Shown here: positions 53,000 to 62,677 of the stretch, piece after piece
Position numbering within the stretch: position 1 is the first letter of the stretch
Layout: every line of letters starts with the position of its first letter
Assembly (NCBI RefSeq): GCF_018364065.1
Contig: NZ_JAGZMO010000001.1
Location: 1 to 64,000 of the forward strand
Length of the DNA stretch: 64,000 nucleotides
Origin: Veillonella sp.
GTDB lineage: Bacteria > Bacillota > Negativicutes > Veillonellales > Veillonellaceae
Reading direction: 5' to 3'
Notes under the pieces: model-generated
Database searches by the model: none
What the model saw: only the letters and a program-made list of their open reading frames with translations
What the model was told of the DNA's origin: nothing
Made by a program: the position numbers and the translations under genes

Positions 53000-54010
53000 A
53001 TGGAAGAAACAATACGTTTAGTACATGGTAATGGGGGTCGTTTCAGTCACGAGTTGATGGAACGATACATTATGCCCCATTTTAAAAATGACACATTGGC
53101 TAAGTTACACGACGGTGCGCAATTCGCCGTACCTGCCGGGCGCATGGCCTTTACCACAGATTCGTATGTAGTAACGCCAAAGTTCTTTCCGGGAGGAAAT
53201 ATCGGTAAGCTTGCTGTGTGCGGTACAGTCAACGATTTAGCTATGAACGGTGCTAAACCATTGTATCTGAGCTGCGGCCTTATTTTAGAAGAAGGCTTAT
53301 CCTTAAATACGCTTAATACCGTATTGGCAACTATGGGGGCTATGGCGAAGGAAGCAGGCGTAACCATCGTAACCGGTGACACGAAGGTCGTGGAGAAAGG
53401 GGCCGTTGACGGACTCTACATTAATACGGCCGGCGTGGGCATCATTCCTGAAGGCGTTACTATCGATACGGCGCGTGTTAAGCCCGGCATGAAAATTATT
53501 CTGTCCGGATCCTTGGGCGACCATGCTATTGCCGTAATGGGCAGTCGTTACCAACTGGCCTTACCGGAATCCATTAAAACGGACTGTGCGCCACTAAATC
53601 ATATGGTATCCGCCGTATTGGATGAGGTGGGCGATAAAGTGGCTGTTATGCGCGACCCGACACGTGGCGGTTTGGCGACCACATTGTATGAAATTGCCGA
53701 ACAGGCGCAAGTAGGTATGCGCGTAGACGAAGTTACCTTACCAATTCACGAAGAAGTAAAATCCGTATGCAGTATCTTAGGCTACGATCCATTGTACTTG
53801 GCTAACGAAGGCAAAGCCGTGTTCATCGTAGCTGCGGAAGCTGCTGATAAAGTATTGGAAATCCTTAAAAAATTCGACCAAGGCCGAGAAGCAGCGTGCA
53901 TCGGTGAAGTCCTTTCTACCAACGTAGGCAAAGTTGGACTTAAGACAGCCGTGGGCGGCGTACGACTCTTGGATCAGCTGGGTGAGGACCAAGTGCCTCG
54001 GATTTGTTAA
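53000..54010 (+). CDS. hypE: Hydrogenase maturation protein HypE
   Basis: A 336-aa PurM-like ATPase. N-terminal LVHGNGGRFSHELMERYI, VCGTVNDLAMNGAKPLYLS, GDTKVV and MRDPTRGGLATTL are family signatures. The last residue is Cys (VPRIC), the site carbamoylated by HypF and dehydrated to thiocyanate. The ATG follows GAGGAG. It is separated from hypD by about 195 bases that include a tandem repeat, and two terminators follow. hypA and hypB and hydrogenase structural genes are not in the window. Confidence 0.95.
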   Translation: MEETIRLVHGNGGRFSHELMERYIMPHFKNDTLAKLHDGAQFAVPAGRMAFTTDSYVVTPKFFPGGNIGKLAVCGTVNDLAMNGAKPLYLSCGLILEEGLSLNTLNTVLATMGAMAKEAGVTIVTGDTKVVEKGAVDGLYINTAGVGIIPEGVTIDTARVKPGMKIILSGSLGDHAIAVMGSRYQLALPESIKTDCAPLNHMVSAVLDEVGDKVAVMRDPTRGGLATTLYEIAEQAQVGMRVDEVTLPIHEEVKSVCSILGYDPLYLANEGKAVFIVAAEAADKVLEILKKFDQGREAACIGEVLSTNVGKVGLKTAVGGVRLLDQLGEDQVPRIC

Positions 54011-54025
54011 TAAAATAGTGTTAAG

Positions 54026-54056
54026 AAAAAGCTCCTGAATAAGGAGCTTTTTTTTA
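54026..54056 (+). terminator. Intrinsic terminator after hypE
   Basis: AAAGCTCCT / AGGAGCTTT stem with loop GAATA, then eight T in total. Confidence 0.85.
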
Positions 54057-54083
54057 TTAAAAATTTTTGTACTTATTTTTTGC

Positions 54084-54119
54084 AAGGTCATAGACATATG
54101 TTTATGACCTTTATTTTTT
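54084..54119 (+). terminator. Second terminator-like hairpin after hypE
   Basis: AAGGTCATA pairs with TATGACCTT, followed by TATTTTTT. The A-rich upstream side means it could also act on the minus strand. Confidence 0.6.
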
Positions 54120-54845
54120 AACTCAAAAATATTTAACATTTTGTGTGAATTTTATAAAATCATACGTTTTTGATAGAAAATAGGTTATTTGCCTTGAAAA
54201 AATCACTGTAAAAATAAACATGAAATTAGTATGAAGAAAATTTTGTACAATTTAAAGAGTATTCGTATCGTGGAATTAAAAGGAATGAGAAACTCCAAAA
54301 AAAACATTAAAAAAAGTGATAACCTGTGAAATAACTATATTTTGAAAGCAGTTAATAAAATGCAAAGTTTAAAAAGTTGATATTGGATTGGAGAAAAATC
54401 CTCTTTGAGCATTATAAATGATGATTTTATCATGAAGCCTGCTTGAGAGTGTTTTATTAGGGGATAAAATAAAATTTATTTTAAATGATTACTAAAAATC
54501 AAAGTGACGTATAATGATGATTAATTAAATCTATGAATTTATCATGAAGTACAACTACATATTATGAAAGTAGTTGATAAAGTTGACTTAAGTAATTGAA
54601 AGGTCTAGTATTAATAATGATGAATGCATGAAGTGTTTATCAAAAAATAAGAAAAAGGTCTAATAAAGTTAAAATCATATCAAGGGAGGACTGATGGATT
54701 TCTTGTATATGTTTTTCCATAGTTTTTAAAAGCAAGTATGAGTGGAAGATTAATTTCTTAACGGTGTTATTTAATGGAGTTCAGTTAGTAATTTATACTA
54801 AACTACACGAATTTAGTATTGGTAAGGTAAAAAGGAGTCATTAAT
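54120..54845. other. Long gene-less region upstream of adhesin 1
   Basis: About 725 very AT-rich bases with no ORF. It contains imperfect duplications: TTTATCATGAAG at 54426-54437 and 54538-54549, and GAAAGCAGTTAATAAA (about 54343) against GAAAGTAGTTGATAAA (about 54567). GGAGG near 54680 precedes a short frame of unclear value. It is likely a large regulatory region for the adhesin. Confidence 0.45.
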
Positions 54846-57668
54846 ATGAAAGTATCAAAACAAATGAAACTAGCAACAAAATTGACATTGGCAGCATTAG
54901 TAGGTGCTACATCTCTAAGCATGTATACCGCAGATGCATCCGGCTTGACAGGATCCTATGTAGGGATTGGTAAAGCACCTGAGTCTAAAAATGTTGTCGA
55001 TAAAGGGTCAGAAGTTACGTCTACAGAAACAAAAATCATTGATTATCGTCAAACTTATAATTCGGCTAGCAAAAGTAATATGTCGAGAACGCCAAAAAAT
55101 AATAATGCTAACGGCGAAGGCGTAGACGGTGTTTCCTCCGGTAATGATATTGATGGTGCCGGTACAGGTAATACAGCTATCGGCTTTGGTACGTATGCAG
55201 CTCGTGGCTATAGTACTGCCATTGGTACCTATGCCAGTGCGATTACTAACTCTACAGCCGTAGGTGCCGGTTCTTATGCGGCCAGCAAGAGTGTTTCCTT
55301 TGGCCAAAACGCCTATGCCAATACAAATGGGCTTTCCATTGGCCTTGGTGCTCGTTCCTCTCAAGGTCTAGCTATCGGGCAAGGTGCTACGGCAGGATTG
55401 TTCTATAAATATTTACAAAATGATGGTGTACAAAATTACAGTGTGATTAATGATAGTATGGCCATAGGCAATAATGCTACGGCAATTGGTGGTATCGCTA
55501 TTGGGAAGAATGCAAAAACTAACAGCTTATATGGTGTAGCATTAGGCCAAAGTTCTTCTGTTGCATATAGCGGTACAGCATTAGGTACTAATGCTAAGGT
55601 TTATGTTTCTCAGGGGGTTGCTTTAGGACCTAATTCCGTATCAAATCGGTACTCTAATACGATTGGCTATGTGCCATTTGCTGATGATGGTGGCAGTTAT
55701 GTGCCAAAAGATATCTCCGGATTGGCAACAGCTATTGGAGCCAGTGACAGCTTGAAGGCTTTTAATACTAAATATGCTAATCAAATTACTGAATATAATA
55801 CGCTAAATCAAAATCTTGCTGCGGCTCAAGCAAAGTATGCTGAACAAGATGAAATCTTAAGAACTACAAAAGGCAGTACTGATGCGACCGAACAGGCCAA
55901 ATATACGCAAGCGTTAACAGACAAAGAAACTTTCTACGCTGAAGCTGTTGCGGCAACTAAAGCATTAAATGAATGGGTTGCTCAAAATCAAGTTTTTGCG
56001 ACAGATTTAGGAAATCAAAAAACTGAACTCGGTACTATTAAATCCACCGCGGGTGCAGTTAGTGTGGGCTCCACTGAATATGATGGTGATGGTCGAGTAA
56101 GCTATGTTCTAACTCGTCAAATTACCAACGTCGCAGCCGGTACTGAAGATACCGATGCAGTCAACGTTGCTCAGTTGAAACGTGTAGCAAATGCTACTAT
56201 TTCTGATATTACTGTAGGTGCTGACAAAGCAAGAACAGCTGATGGTTTGGCTATCACCAGCGACGCTGATCAGAGCCGTATTGATATCGTAGGTGTTAAT
56301 ACTAATATCACAACTGCAGTTGATGCAGACAATCGTTTGATTCAGGTTGGTTTAAGTAACAATTTGGATTTATCTTCCACAGGCAGTATTACTTTTGGTA
56401 CCAATGGCACAACATTAAATAACAGTGGCTTAACGATTGCAGCACCTGCAGATGGCTCCACTTCAGCTATCTCTATTCAAGCCGGCAATGTAGATATGGG
56501 TGGCAACGTAGTTAAAAATGTCGGCAACGGCAGTGTTGTTGAAGGTTCTACTGATGCTGTTAACGGTGGTCAGTTATATGACGTTCAAAAACAAATTACT
56601 GATATTACCGGTGAAAACGGTAGCTTGTCTCAAAAAGCCAATACCAACTTGGATAACCTTACTGAAGCAGGTACAAAGGTAATTACCGATGCTGCTAAAG
56701 GTGCTGTTACCGTTAAGAGTGGTGATGACTTCATCAAAGTTGGCTTAAATGATGAACAAAAAGCTAATGGTGTTAACCAATATGATGTATCCTTAGATAA
56801 AGATGCGTTACGTGATGCATTAGGCACAGGTACTAATACAGCAGGTGATAAGAATCTCATTACCGGTGATACTTTGAACCAGGCAATTAATTCAGTTGTA
56901 ACCGGCCAAGCCAGTGACGGTCATATTAAAGATGTAGCTCAGAAATCTGTTAAAGTTGTTGACGGTGTTAACACTACTGTTGCAGAAGGTACAGACGGAG
57001 ATGCTAAAACATATGCGGTAAATGTTTCCGATGAAGCTATTAAAAACGCTGTTAAACCTGAATTGGATCAGAAAGCAAATATTGATGGCTCTAACTTAAG
57101 TACTGAAAATATCAATAACTGGAAAAATACATTAGGTGTTACGAATGTAGACCAAAGTGTTACTGAAGTTACTAACCGTGTAGATTCTTTGGAAACTAAT
57201 GTATCCAACTTAAATGATAGTGTAAGCAACTTAAACGGCCGCGTAAACAGTTTGAATGATCGTGTAGATAAAGTGGGTGCCGGCGCTGCTGCATTGGCAG
57301 GTTTACATCCATTGGAATTCAATCCACAAGATAAATTCTCTGCTGCAGCTTCTTTAGGTAGCTACAAAGGCGATTCCGCTGCCGCTATCGGTGCGTTCTA
57401 TCGTCCAAACGCTGATACTATGTTCAGCGTAGCCAGCACACTTGGTGATGAAACCATGTTTAACGTAGGTGTATCCTTGAAATTCGGTCAAAAAGGCGAT
57501 GCTATTTACAGAAACGCTACGGCTGTTGATGTAAGCGGTCTACAAAACGAAGTATCCAACCTTAAAGCTCAAAATAAAGGATTGGCTGATACAGTAGCTC
57601 AACAGCAATCTGAATTAGAACAACAACGTGCATTAATTCAGCAGTTGATGGCTAAAGTAGGCATGTAA
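54846..57668 (+). CDS. Trimeric autotransporter adhesin (YadA-like), 940 aa
   Basis: An outer-membrane adhesin. Signal peptide about 1-32 (MKLATKLTLAALVGATSLSM). The head (about 100-275) is built from YadA-type repeats such as TAIGTYASA, LAIGQGATA, IAIGKNAKT. A coiled-coil insertion is at about 310-395 and the neck TDAVNVAQLK at about 435. The stalk has further neck (DAVNGGQLYD) and coiled-coil parts. The membrane anchor (about 807-880; KVGAGAAALAGLHPLEF to VGVSLKFG) is typical. Unusually, about 60 residues of predicted coiled coil follow the anchor, ending QQLMAKVGM. The ATG follows AAAGGAG. Confidence 0.92.
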   Translation: MKVSKQMKLATKLTLAALVGATSLSMYTADASGLTGSYVGIGKAPESKNVVDKGSEVTSTETKIIDYRQTYNSASKSNMSRTPKNNNANGEGVDGVSSGNDIDGAGTGNTAIGFGTYAARGYSTAIGTYASAITNSTAVGAGSYAASKSVSFGQNAYANTNGLSIGLGARSSQGLAIGQGATAGLFYKYLQNDGVQNYSVINDSMAIGNNATAIGGIAIGKNAKTNSLYGVALGQSSSVAYSGTALGTNAKVYVSQGVALGPNSVSNRYSNTIGYVPFADDGGSYVPKDISGLATAIGASDSLKAFNTKYANQITEYNTLNQNLAAAQAKYAEQDEILRTTKGSTDATEQAKYTQALTDKETFYAEAVAATKALNEWVAQNQVFATDLGNQKTELGTIKSTAGAVSVGSTEYDGDGRVSYVLTRQITNVAAGTEDTDAVNVAQLKRVANATISDITVGADKARTADGLAITSDADQSRIDIVGVNTNITTAVDADNRLIQVGLSNNLDLSSTGSITFGTNGTTLNNSGLTIAAPADGSTSAISIQAGNVDMGGNVVKNVGNGSVVEGSTDAVNGGQLYDVQKQITDITGENGSLSQKANTNLDNLTEAGTKVITDAAKGAVTVKSGDDFIKVGLNDEQKANGVNQYDVSLDKDALRDALGTGTNTAGDKNLITGDTLNQAINSVVTGQASDGHIKDVAQKSVKVVDGVNTTVAEGTDGDAKTYAVNVSDEAIKNAVKPELDQKANIDGSNLSTENINNWKNTLGVTNVDQSVTEVTNRVDSLETNVSNLNDSVSNLNGRVNSLNDRVDKVGAGAAALAGLHPLEFNPQDKFSAAASLGSYKGDSAAAIGAFYRPNADTMFSVASTLGDETMFNVGVSLKFGQKGDAIYRNATAVDVSGLQNEVSNLKAQNKGLADTVAQQQSELEQQRALIQQLMAKVGM

Positions 57669-58425
57669 TAATTAGATATTAATAACTAAAAGTTAGTAAT
57701 TAAATATCAACTCTAACATATTAATATTTAAACGAAAAGCACTTACCAATTTGGTAAGTGCTTTTTTGATTTTGAAGAATGAGTTCGTATTTTAAATTAT
57801 AGGCGAGTAAAATCACTCTTTGTTGTTTTAGGGTAAAATATTGTCCAAAAATCTATAGTCATTGCTAATAAAGTCATGAATTTGAAAAGAATACTTCATT
57901 AATTAGAATTTTTGATTTCAAAATGCTTTATGAAAATACGATTAAATCAATACTCTTTTTGTCATTTATTGAAATAAAAGATAATAGTTATAAAAATATT
58001 GCATAATTACAAAAGCGTATGATATTATTTACAAGTAAGATGAAAAAATGATGTAATTCTATAAACTGTACTCATGTATAAAAAATAGTGAATTATATAA
58101 TTAGCTTCTATAAAATTGTGTACTATTGATTAAATAAAATATAATTTTTCTTGTATAAAAGCATAAAATAATAATGTTTTAGCACTAATTTTCTATAAAA
58201 TATTCATAAATTTAATCTGATAAAAGTACAAGTATATATTCAAGTTGAATTTAAGAAGTATAAAAATAATAATCTATTAATTAATAAATGAACTGAGTTA
58301 TTTCTGAAATAAATATGAGGGGTTGTTGTCTTATTTGTTTTGTTCGTTGATTAATATGAGTGCGTCTGCATTACATTACATGTTTTCAGATGTGTTATGA
58401 GGTTAAGTGAGAGGATGTAAAAACG
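57669..58425. other. Long gene-less region between the adhesins
   Basis: About 755 bases. It contains the terminator at 57735-57768, then very AT-rich sequence without ORF, repeat array or recognisable RNA. As for adhesin 1, the long upstream region suggests complex control. Confidence 0.45.
57735..57768 (+). terminator. Intrinsic terminator after adhesin 1
   Basis: AAAAGCACTTACCAA pairs with TTGGTAAGTGCTTTT, followed by a T run. Confidence 0.9.
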
Positions 58426-61400
58426 ATGAAACAAAAAAGACAATTAGCGTTGGCAGTATCTTTGGCGTTATTAGGTGGTACGTCTTTAGTAAATCAGACA
58501 GCGGCTGCTGATGTAGCGACGCCTTCAAAAACGAATGAACTTCAGGCCGGCAACTATGTATATGTTACTAATAATATCAATATAGGTACTACTGGTGATG
58601 GATCGTCCGGTTCTGTTGATAATGCTAAACAAACTTATACGGTAAAAGTAGGTTATACAGAGGAGAATCCTGCTACAACTGATTCGTTGGCTATAAACGT
58701 ACCAGATGATGACAATAAAGTTACCGGCGCTATGGCTACCGGTTATGGAGCAACGGCTAGCGGTTTATTGGCCAATGCAAATGGCGTTAAATCCTTCGCC
58801 TATGGTAATGCATCATTGGCATTAGGTACAGAAGCTCAAAGTTACAGTTCAAGCTCTATTGCTATCGGTACTGATGCACATGCCGGTAAAACCGCCGGTA
58901 GCGATTCCAGTAGTGGAGATGCTGCTATTGCCATTGGTTTGGGTTCTCGTGCTAACGAAAATTTAAGTATTGCCCTCGGCGGTAATGCACAATCCGAATC
59001 CATTTCCAGTACCGCTATCGGTGCTTTTGCACGTACCTATGGTATATCTTCGATTGCCTTAGGGGCGGCTGCCGAAGCACATGACATCAGTGATATTGCT
59101 ATTGGTACCGGAAGTTATGTTGACAGTAGCCAAGGTCTTAAAATGTCTACGGGAAGTATGGCTATTGGTTATTTGGCAAAAACTACAGGTGGCCAGTCTG
59201 TAGCAGTGGGGAGTCAATCGTATGCTACAGGGGACTTAGCGGTAGCATTAGGTACCAATACCAGGGCTTCTAATGTTGGGGCTGTCGCAATTGGTGGAGC
59301 TGCAATTAGTACGAGTGCATGGGGCACTAACTCAGTTGGTCTTGGTAGTGGTGCTGGTGCTCGTGGCGATTATTCTACCGCTGTTGGCAGCACCGCATTG
59401 GGGATTGGTTATCAGAGTGTGGCCACAGGCTTTTCGGCAAAAGCTGTCGGTAACGGTGTAGCCATCGGTAGCAAAGCTCTCGTGGGAAGTACACGCAATA
59501 GCAATGCAGCGGCTATTGGCGGTATTGCCTTGGGCAGTGACTCTTTGGCACTTACATCGTATGGCGTTAAGGGGTATGATCCGCTAGCTAATGCACAAGT
59601 AGAAAATATGAGTGACGTCCTTTCCGGTGATACGTTAACTGACTATACAGACAATAAAGCAGCAGTCGACGACGCTAGAGCAGACCTTGAAGCGGCTGAA
59701 AAAGCTTATAAGAGTAATTATAGTACTTTTACCGATAAGGTTAAGAAAGTAGAAGCGGATACAACATTGTCCGATACCGAAAGAATAGCGGAACTTACTA
59801 AGTTATATAATGAAAGAGCCGATCTTGCAAAGAAATATAATGATGCATATACTGACTTGTTTATTGACGAAGATAATGATACGGAAGGTGTTTATACTTA
59901 TCATGTAGCCGCCGGCACATGGGAAGCGACTGGTAGTGCCTTATCCATCGGTAACAGCGACCTCGGCCTTACCCGTCAAATTACCGGCGTAGCGGCAGGT
60001 ACAGAGGACACAGATGCAGTTAACGTAGCGCAATTGAAACGTAGTCGTGTAACCCTGGTAGAAGGAAATAATGTTACACTTGAAAATGCCACTACCGACT
60101 CTTCAACAGGTATGGTATATAAAGTCAATGCACTTCGTACCGATGTAGCTGTAGATAATACGTTGAAATTGACTAAAGATACAAGTACTACAGCAACTAA
60201 TGGAGTAACTACTTATACCGTTGGCTTAAGTGAAACTTTAACTAATACTATCAATAATGCAGCCGATAAAGGATTAACTAATATTTCTACAGACGGTAAA
60301 AATGTGGTTAAAAACTTAGCCAAAGAAGCTGTGGCTGTAACAGGAGCTAATGATTATGTTACAGTGGATCCGGATACGACATCTGATGTAAATAAAACTA
60401 CTTACAAAGTAGGTCTTAACTTAGATAATCTTAAAGCCGGTTTAGCGGCCGGAGATAATGGGTTAGCTACAAAGGCTGACGTAACAGGTCTTAGTGAAAC
60501 TGTACAAAATCAGATTAAGAGTTTAACAGATAATCAGCTGAAAGAGTCAGACGTAAAAGAGATTGCCAAAGACTCCATCCAAGTTGTAAATGGTGTAAAT
60601 ACAACGGTTACAGAAGGTGTTGGTGAGAATGGTGCTAAAACCTTTGCAGTTAATGTATCTGACGATACAATCAAAGGTGTAGTTCAACCGGAGCTTGATA
60701 AGAAGTTAAATGCAGACGGTTCTAATTTGAATGATACATTGGTAACTAAGCTAAAAGATCAATTGGGCGTGAACGATGCACAACAAGGTCTTAAAGATGT
60801 AAATAGCCGCATTGATGCAACCAACACCTTGGCTACTGAAGCACATGATCGTATTACTGAGACCAATAACCGTGTAGCTGATGTTGATACTAAAGTTAAG
60901 ACCATTGATGGCAAAGTAACAACTATCGAAGGTAATGTAAGCAACTTAACTACGAATGTAAACAATATTTCCGCTAATGTAAGTACGTTGAATACGAATG
61001 TAGACACGCTTACTACCAATGTAAACACGTTGACCACAGATTTAGGAAATCTTACAAACGATGTGAATACACTTTCTGAAAACGTAGGTGCAATCGCAAG
61101 TGATGTGTCTTCTATCAACAACCGTGTTGGTAAGCTTGATCAACGTCTCGACAAGGTAGGGGCCTCTGCAGCGGCGTTGGCGGCGTTACATCCGCTTCAA
61201 TTTGATGAGGAAGATAAGTTCACAGTATCTGCCGGTGTAGGTAATTACAAAGGCGAGCAGGCTATGGCTCTCGGTGCCTTCTTCCAGGCAAACGAAGACA
61301 CCTTATTCAGTGTTGGTGGTACATTAGGTGACGAAAACATGGTAAACCTTGGCGTATCCTTACGTTTCGGTTCCAAAGGTGAAGGACAGCGTCCAAGCGG

Positions 61401-61569
61401 TCCGAAAGCCGTTCGTGCTCTTACTAATGAAGTGGAAAGCTTACAGGCTAAAAACGCAACACTTGAAAACACTGTAGCGAGCCAGCAGGATCGCTTAGCA
61501 CAGCAGGAAGCTGAATTGGCGGCACAGCGTCAACTCATTGAGCAGTTAGTGGCTAAAGTGGGCCTATAA
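58426..61569 (+). CDS. Trimeric autotransporter adhesin (YadA-like), 1047 aa
   Basis: A second adhesin of the same design. Signal peptide about 1-27 (LALAVSLALLGGTSLVNQTAAA). A long head (about 100-385) has many AIG-type repeats (SIAIGTDAHA, AIAIGLGSRA, SVAVGSQSYA). A charged coiled coil is at about 405-470 and the neck TDAVNVAQLK at about 525. The stalk includes a run of seven-residue NV-TLTT-type repeats (about 840-885). The anchor (about 907-983; KVGASAAALAALHPLQF to LGVSLRFG) is followed by a coiled-coil tail ending EQLVAKVGL, like adhesin 1. The anchor and tail are similar in both; the heads differ. The ATG follows GAGAGG. Confidence 0.92.
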   Translation: MKQKRQLALAVSLALLGGTSLVNQTAAADVATPSKTNELQAGNYVYVTNNINIGTTGDGSSGSVDNAKQTYTVKVGYTEENPATTDSLAINVPDDDNKVTGAMATGYGATASGLLANANGVKSFAYGNASLALGTEAQSYSSSSIAIGTDAHAGKTAGSDSSSGDAAIAIGLGSRANENLSIALGGNAQSESISSTAIGAFARTYGISSIALGAAAEAHDISDIAIGTGSYVDSSQGLKMSTGSMAIGYLAKTTGGQSVAVGSQSYATGDLAVALGTNTRASNVGAVAIGGAAISTSAWGTNSVGLGSGAGARGDYSTAVGSTALGIGYQSVATGFSAKAVGNGVAIGSKALVGSTRNSNAAAIGGIALGSDSLALTSYGVKGYDPLANAQVENMSDVLSGDTLTDYTDNKAAVDDARADLEAAEKAYKSNYSTFTDKVKKVEADTTLSDTERIAELTKLYNERADLAKKYNDAYTDLFIDEDNDTEGVYTYHVAAGTWEATGSALSIGNSDLGLTRQITGVAAGTEDTDAVNVAQLKRSRVTLVEGNNVTLENATTDSSTGMVYKVNALRTDVAVDNTLKLTKDTSTTATNGVTTYTVGLSETLTNTINNAADKGLTNISTDGKNVVKNLAKEAVAVTGANDYVTVDPDTTSDVNKTTYKVGLNLDNLKAGLAAGDNGLATKADVTGLSETVQNQIKSLTDNQLKESDVKEIAKDSIQVVNGVNTTVTEGVGENGAKTFAVNVSDDTIKGVVQPELDKKLNADGSNLNDTLVTKLKDQLGVNDAQQGLKDVNSRIDATNTLATEAHDRITETNNRVADVDTKVKTIDGKVTTIEGNVSNLTTNVNNISANVSTLNTNVDTLTTNVNTLTTDLGNLTNDVNTLSENVGAIASDVSSINNRVGKLDQRLDKVGASAAALAALHPLQFDEEDKFTVSAGVGNYKGEQAMALGAFFQANEDTLFSVGGTLGDENMVNLGVSLRFGSKGEGQRPSGPKAVRALTNEVESLQAKNATLENTVASQQDRLAQQEAELAAQRQLIEQLVAKVGL

Positions 61570-61653
61570 TTCGATTTATAGTAAGCATTTTTAACACAAA
61601 TATAAATAATATATAAACTTATTAGGTTTATGCCTATCTAAGTCTATAATGAT

Positions 61654-61698
61654 AAAACCTTCTATGGTACAATATAGTGTACTGTAGAAGGTTTTTCT
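61654..61698 (+). terminator. Intrinsic terminator after adhesin 2
   Basis: AAAACCTTCTA pairs with TAGAAGGTTTT around an inner GTAC-containing stem, then a T run. Confidence 0.85.
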
Positions 61699-61787
61699 AT
61701 AAGTTAATTAAACGCCAAGTGCGTAAATATAAGTTATATAGGATTATAGATTGTATAGATGTTATCTAGATAAGGATATATTAAACA

Positions 61788-62507
61788 ATGAAAGCAGAAA
61801 CTAAAGTTCGTGTGGCTGTAGGTATAATTACAGTCATTCTCTTAGCAAGTTTGGAATTTTTGAAGCCCGGCTTTTACAAGGAAATGTTTGAGCTCATCGG
61901 CACCGGCGATGTGCACCATATAGCAGCGGTGTTACAAAGTTACGGTCCTTGGGCGATTGTTATCAGCTTCGTGTTGGATGTAATCATTAACATTGCCGGC
62001 TTTTTACCGTCCATATTTTTCTCTACTGCCAACGGTCTGATCTTTGGCCTTGTACCGGGGATTATTATTTCCTGGTTAGCGGAAACCGTTGGTGTAATTA
62101 TCAGCTTCTTGATTATGCGATATTTGCTCCGTGATACGGCGGCGAAGTTAATCGAGAAGAATAAGTTTCTTTTAAAAGTTGACGATTTCAGCAGCAAGAA
62201 CGGCTTGGCTGTAATGCTTTTCGCCAGAACGATTCCCTATTTCCCGTCCGGGATTATTACCGCATTAGGCGCCATCAGCCGCATCAGCTTGCGTGACTAT
62301 GCCATTGCCAATTTAATCGGTAAATTCCCGTCTACGGCCTTGGAAGTAGTGGTGGGCCATGATGCGGTAATGCTTCATCAGCATTTGGATCGACTTACTA
62401 TCGTGGTGGTAGTGGCTACCATTGTATACGGCATTGCCTGGTACGTGTACAAGCAGTATATGAAAAAGCGCGAAGCTAAAAAAGCGGAAACGAATGTAGA
62501 AGAATAA
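61788..62507 (+). CDS. TVP38/TMEM64 family membrane protein
   Basis: A 239-aa VTT-domain (SNARE-associated/DedA-superfamily) inner-membrane protein with about five to six hydrophobic segments. AGFLPSIFFSTANGLIFGLVPG and the Arg-containing LFARTIPYFPSGIITALGAISRI are family hallmarks. Relatives move or scramble lipids; the role here is not known. The C-terminus is Lys/Glu-rich and cytoplasmic. It appears monocistronic. The end of the gene is echoed downstream (repeat at 62493-62600). Confidence 0.85.
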   Translation: MKAETKVRVAVGIITVILLASLEFLKPGFYKEMFELIGTGDVHHIAAVLQSYGPWAIVISFVLDVIINIAGFLPSIFFSTANGLIFGLVPGIIISWLAETVGVIISFLIMRYLLRDTAAKLIEKNKFLLKVDDFSSKNGLAVMLFARTIPYFPSGIITALGAISRISLRDYAIANLIGKFPSTALEVVVGHDAVMLHQHLDRLTIVVVVATIVYGIAWYVYKQYMKKREAKKAETNVEE

Positions 62508-62600
62508 ACATATAACAGAATAAAAATTTAAAAGAACAGAAATATAAAAGAATAAGAATAGAAATATAAAAGAATATTAATGTAGAAGAATAGAATAGTG
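62493..62600 (+). repeat. 3'-end echo repeat of the TVP38-family gene
   Basis: AATGTAGAAGAATA at 62493-62506 (last codons Asn-Val-Glu-Glu and stop) recurs exactly at 62579-62592, where it would again read to a stop (TAG). Between them lie AT-rich units with GAATA and AAATATAAAAGAATA recurring. Confidence 0.7.
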
Positions 62601-62612
62601 TTAAAGTTAAAT

Positions 62613-62677
62613 GACTTATATTAGTATTCATCAAAGTTGCAGCAGTCACTTTGAAAGGCTAATATAAGTCTTTTTAT
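62613..62677 (+). terminator. Long hairpin terminator
   Basis: GACTTATATTAG pairs with CTAATATAAGTC; inside, TCAAAGT pairs with ACTTTGA. TTTTTA follows. It ends the TVP38-family transcription unit. Confidence 0.85.

Noticed and set aside
54690..54730. Short frame starting near 54693 after GGGAGGA, upstream of adhesin 1
   Set aside because: It stops after about a dozen codons; it might be a leader peptide but nothing else supports it.
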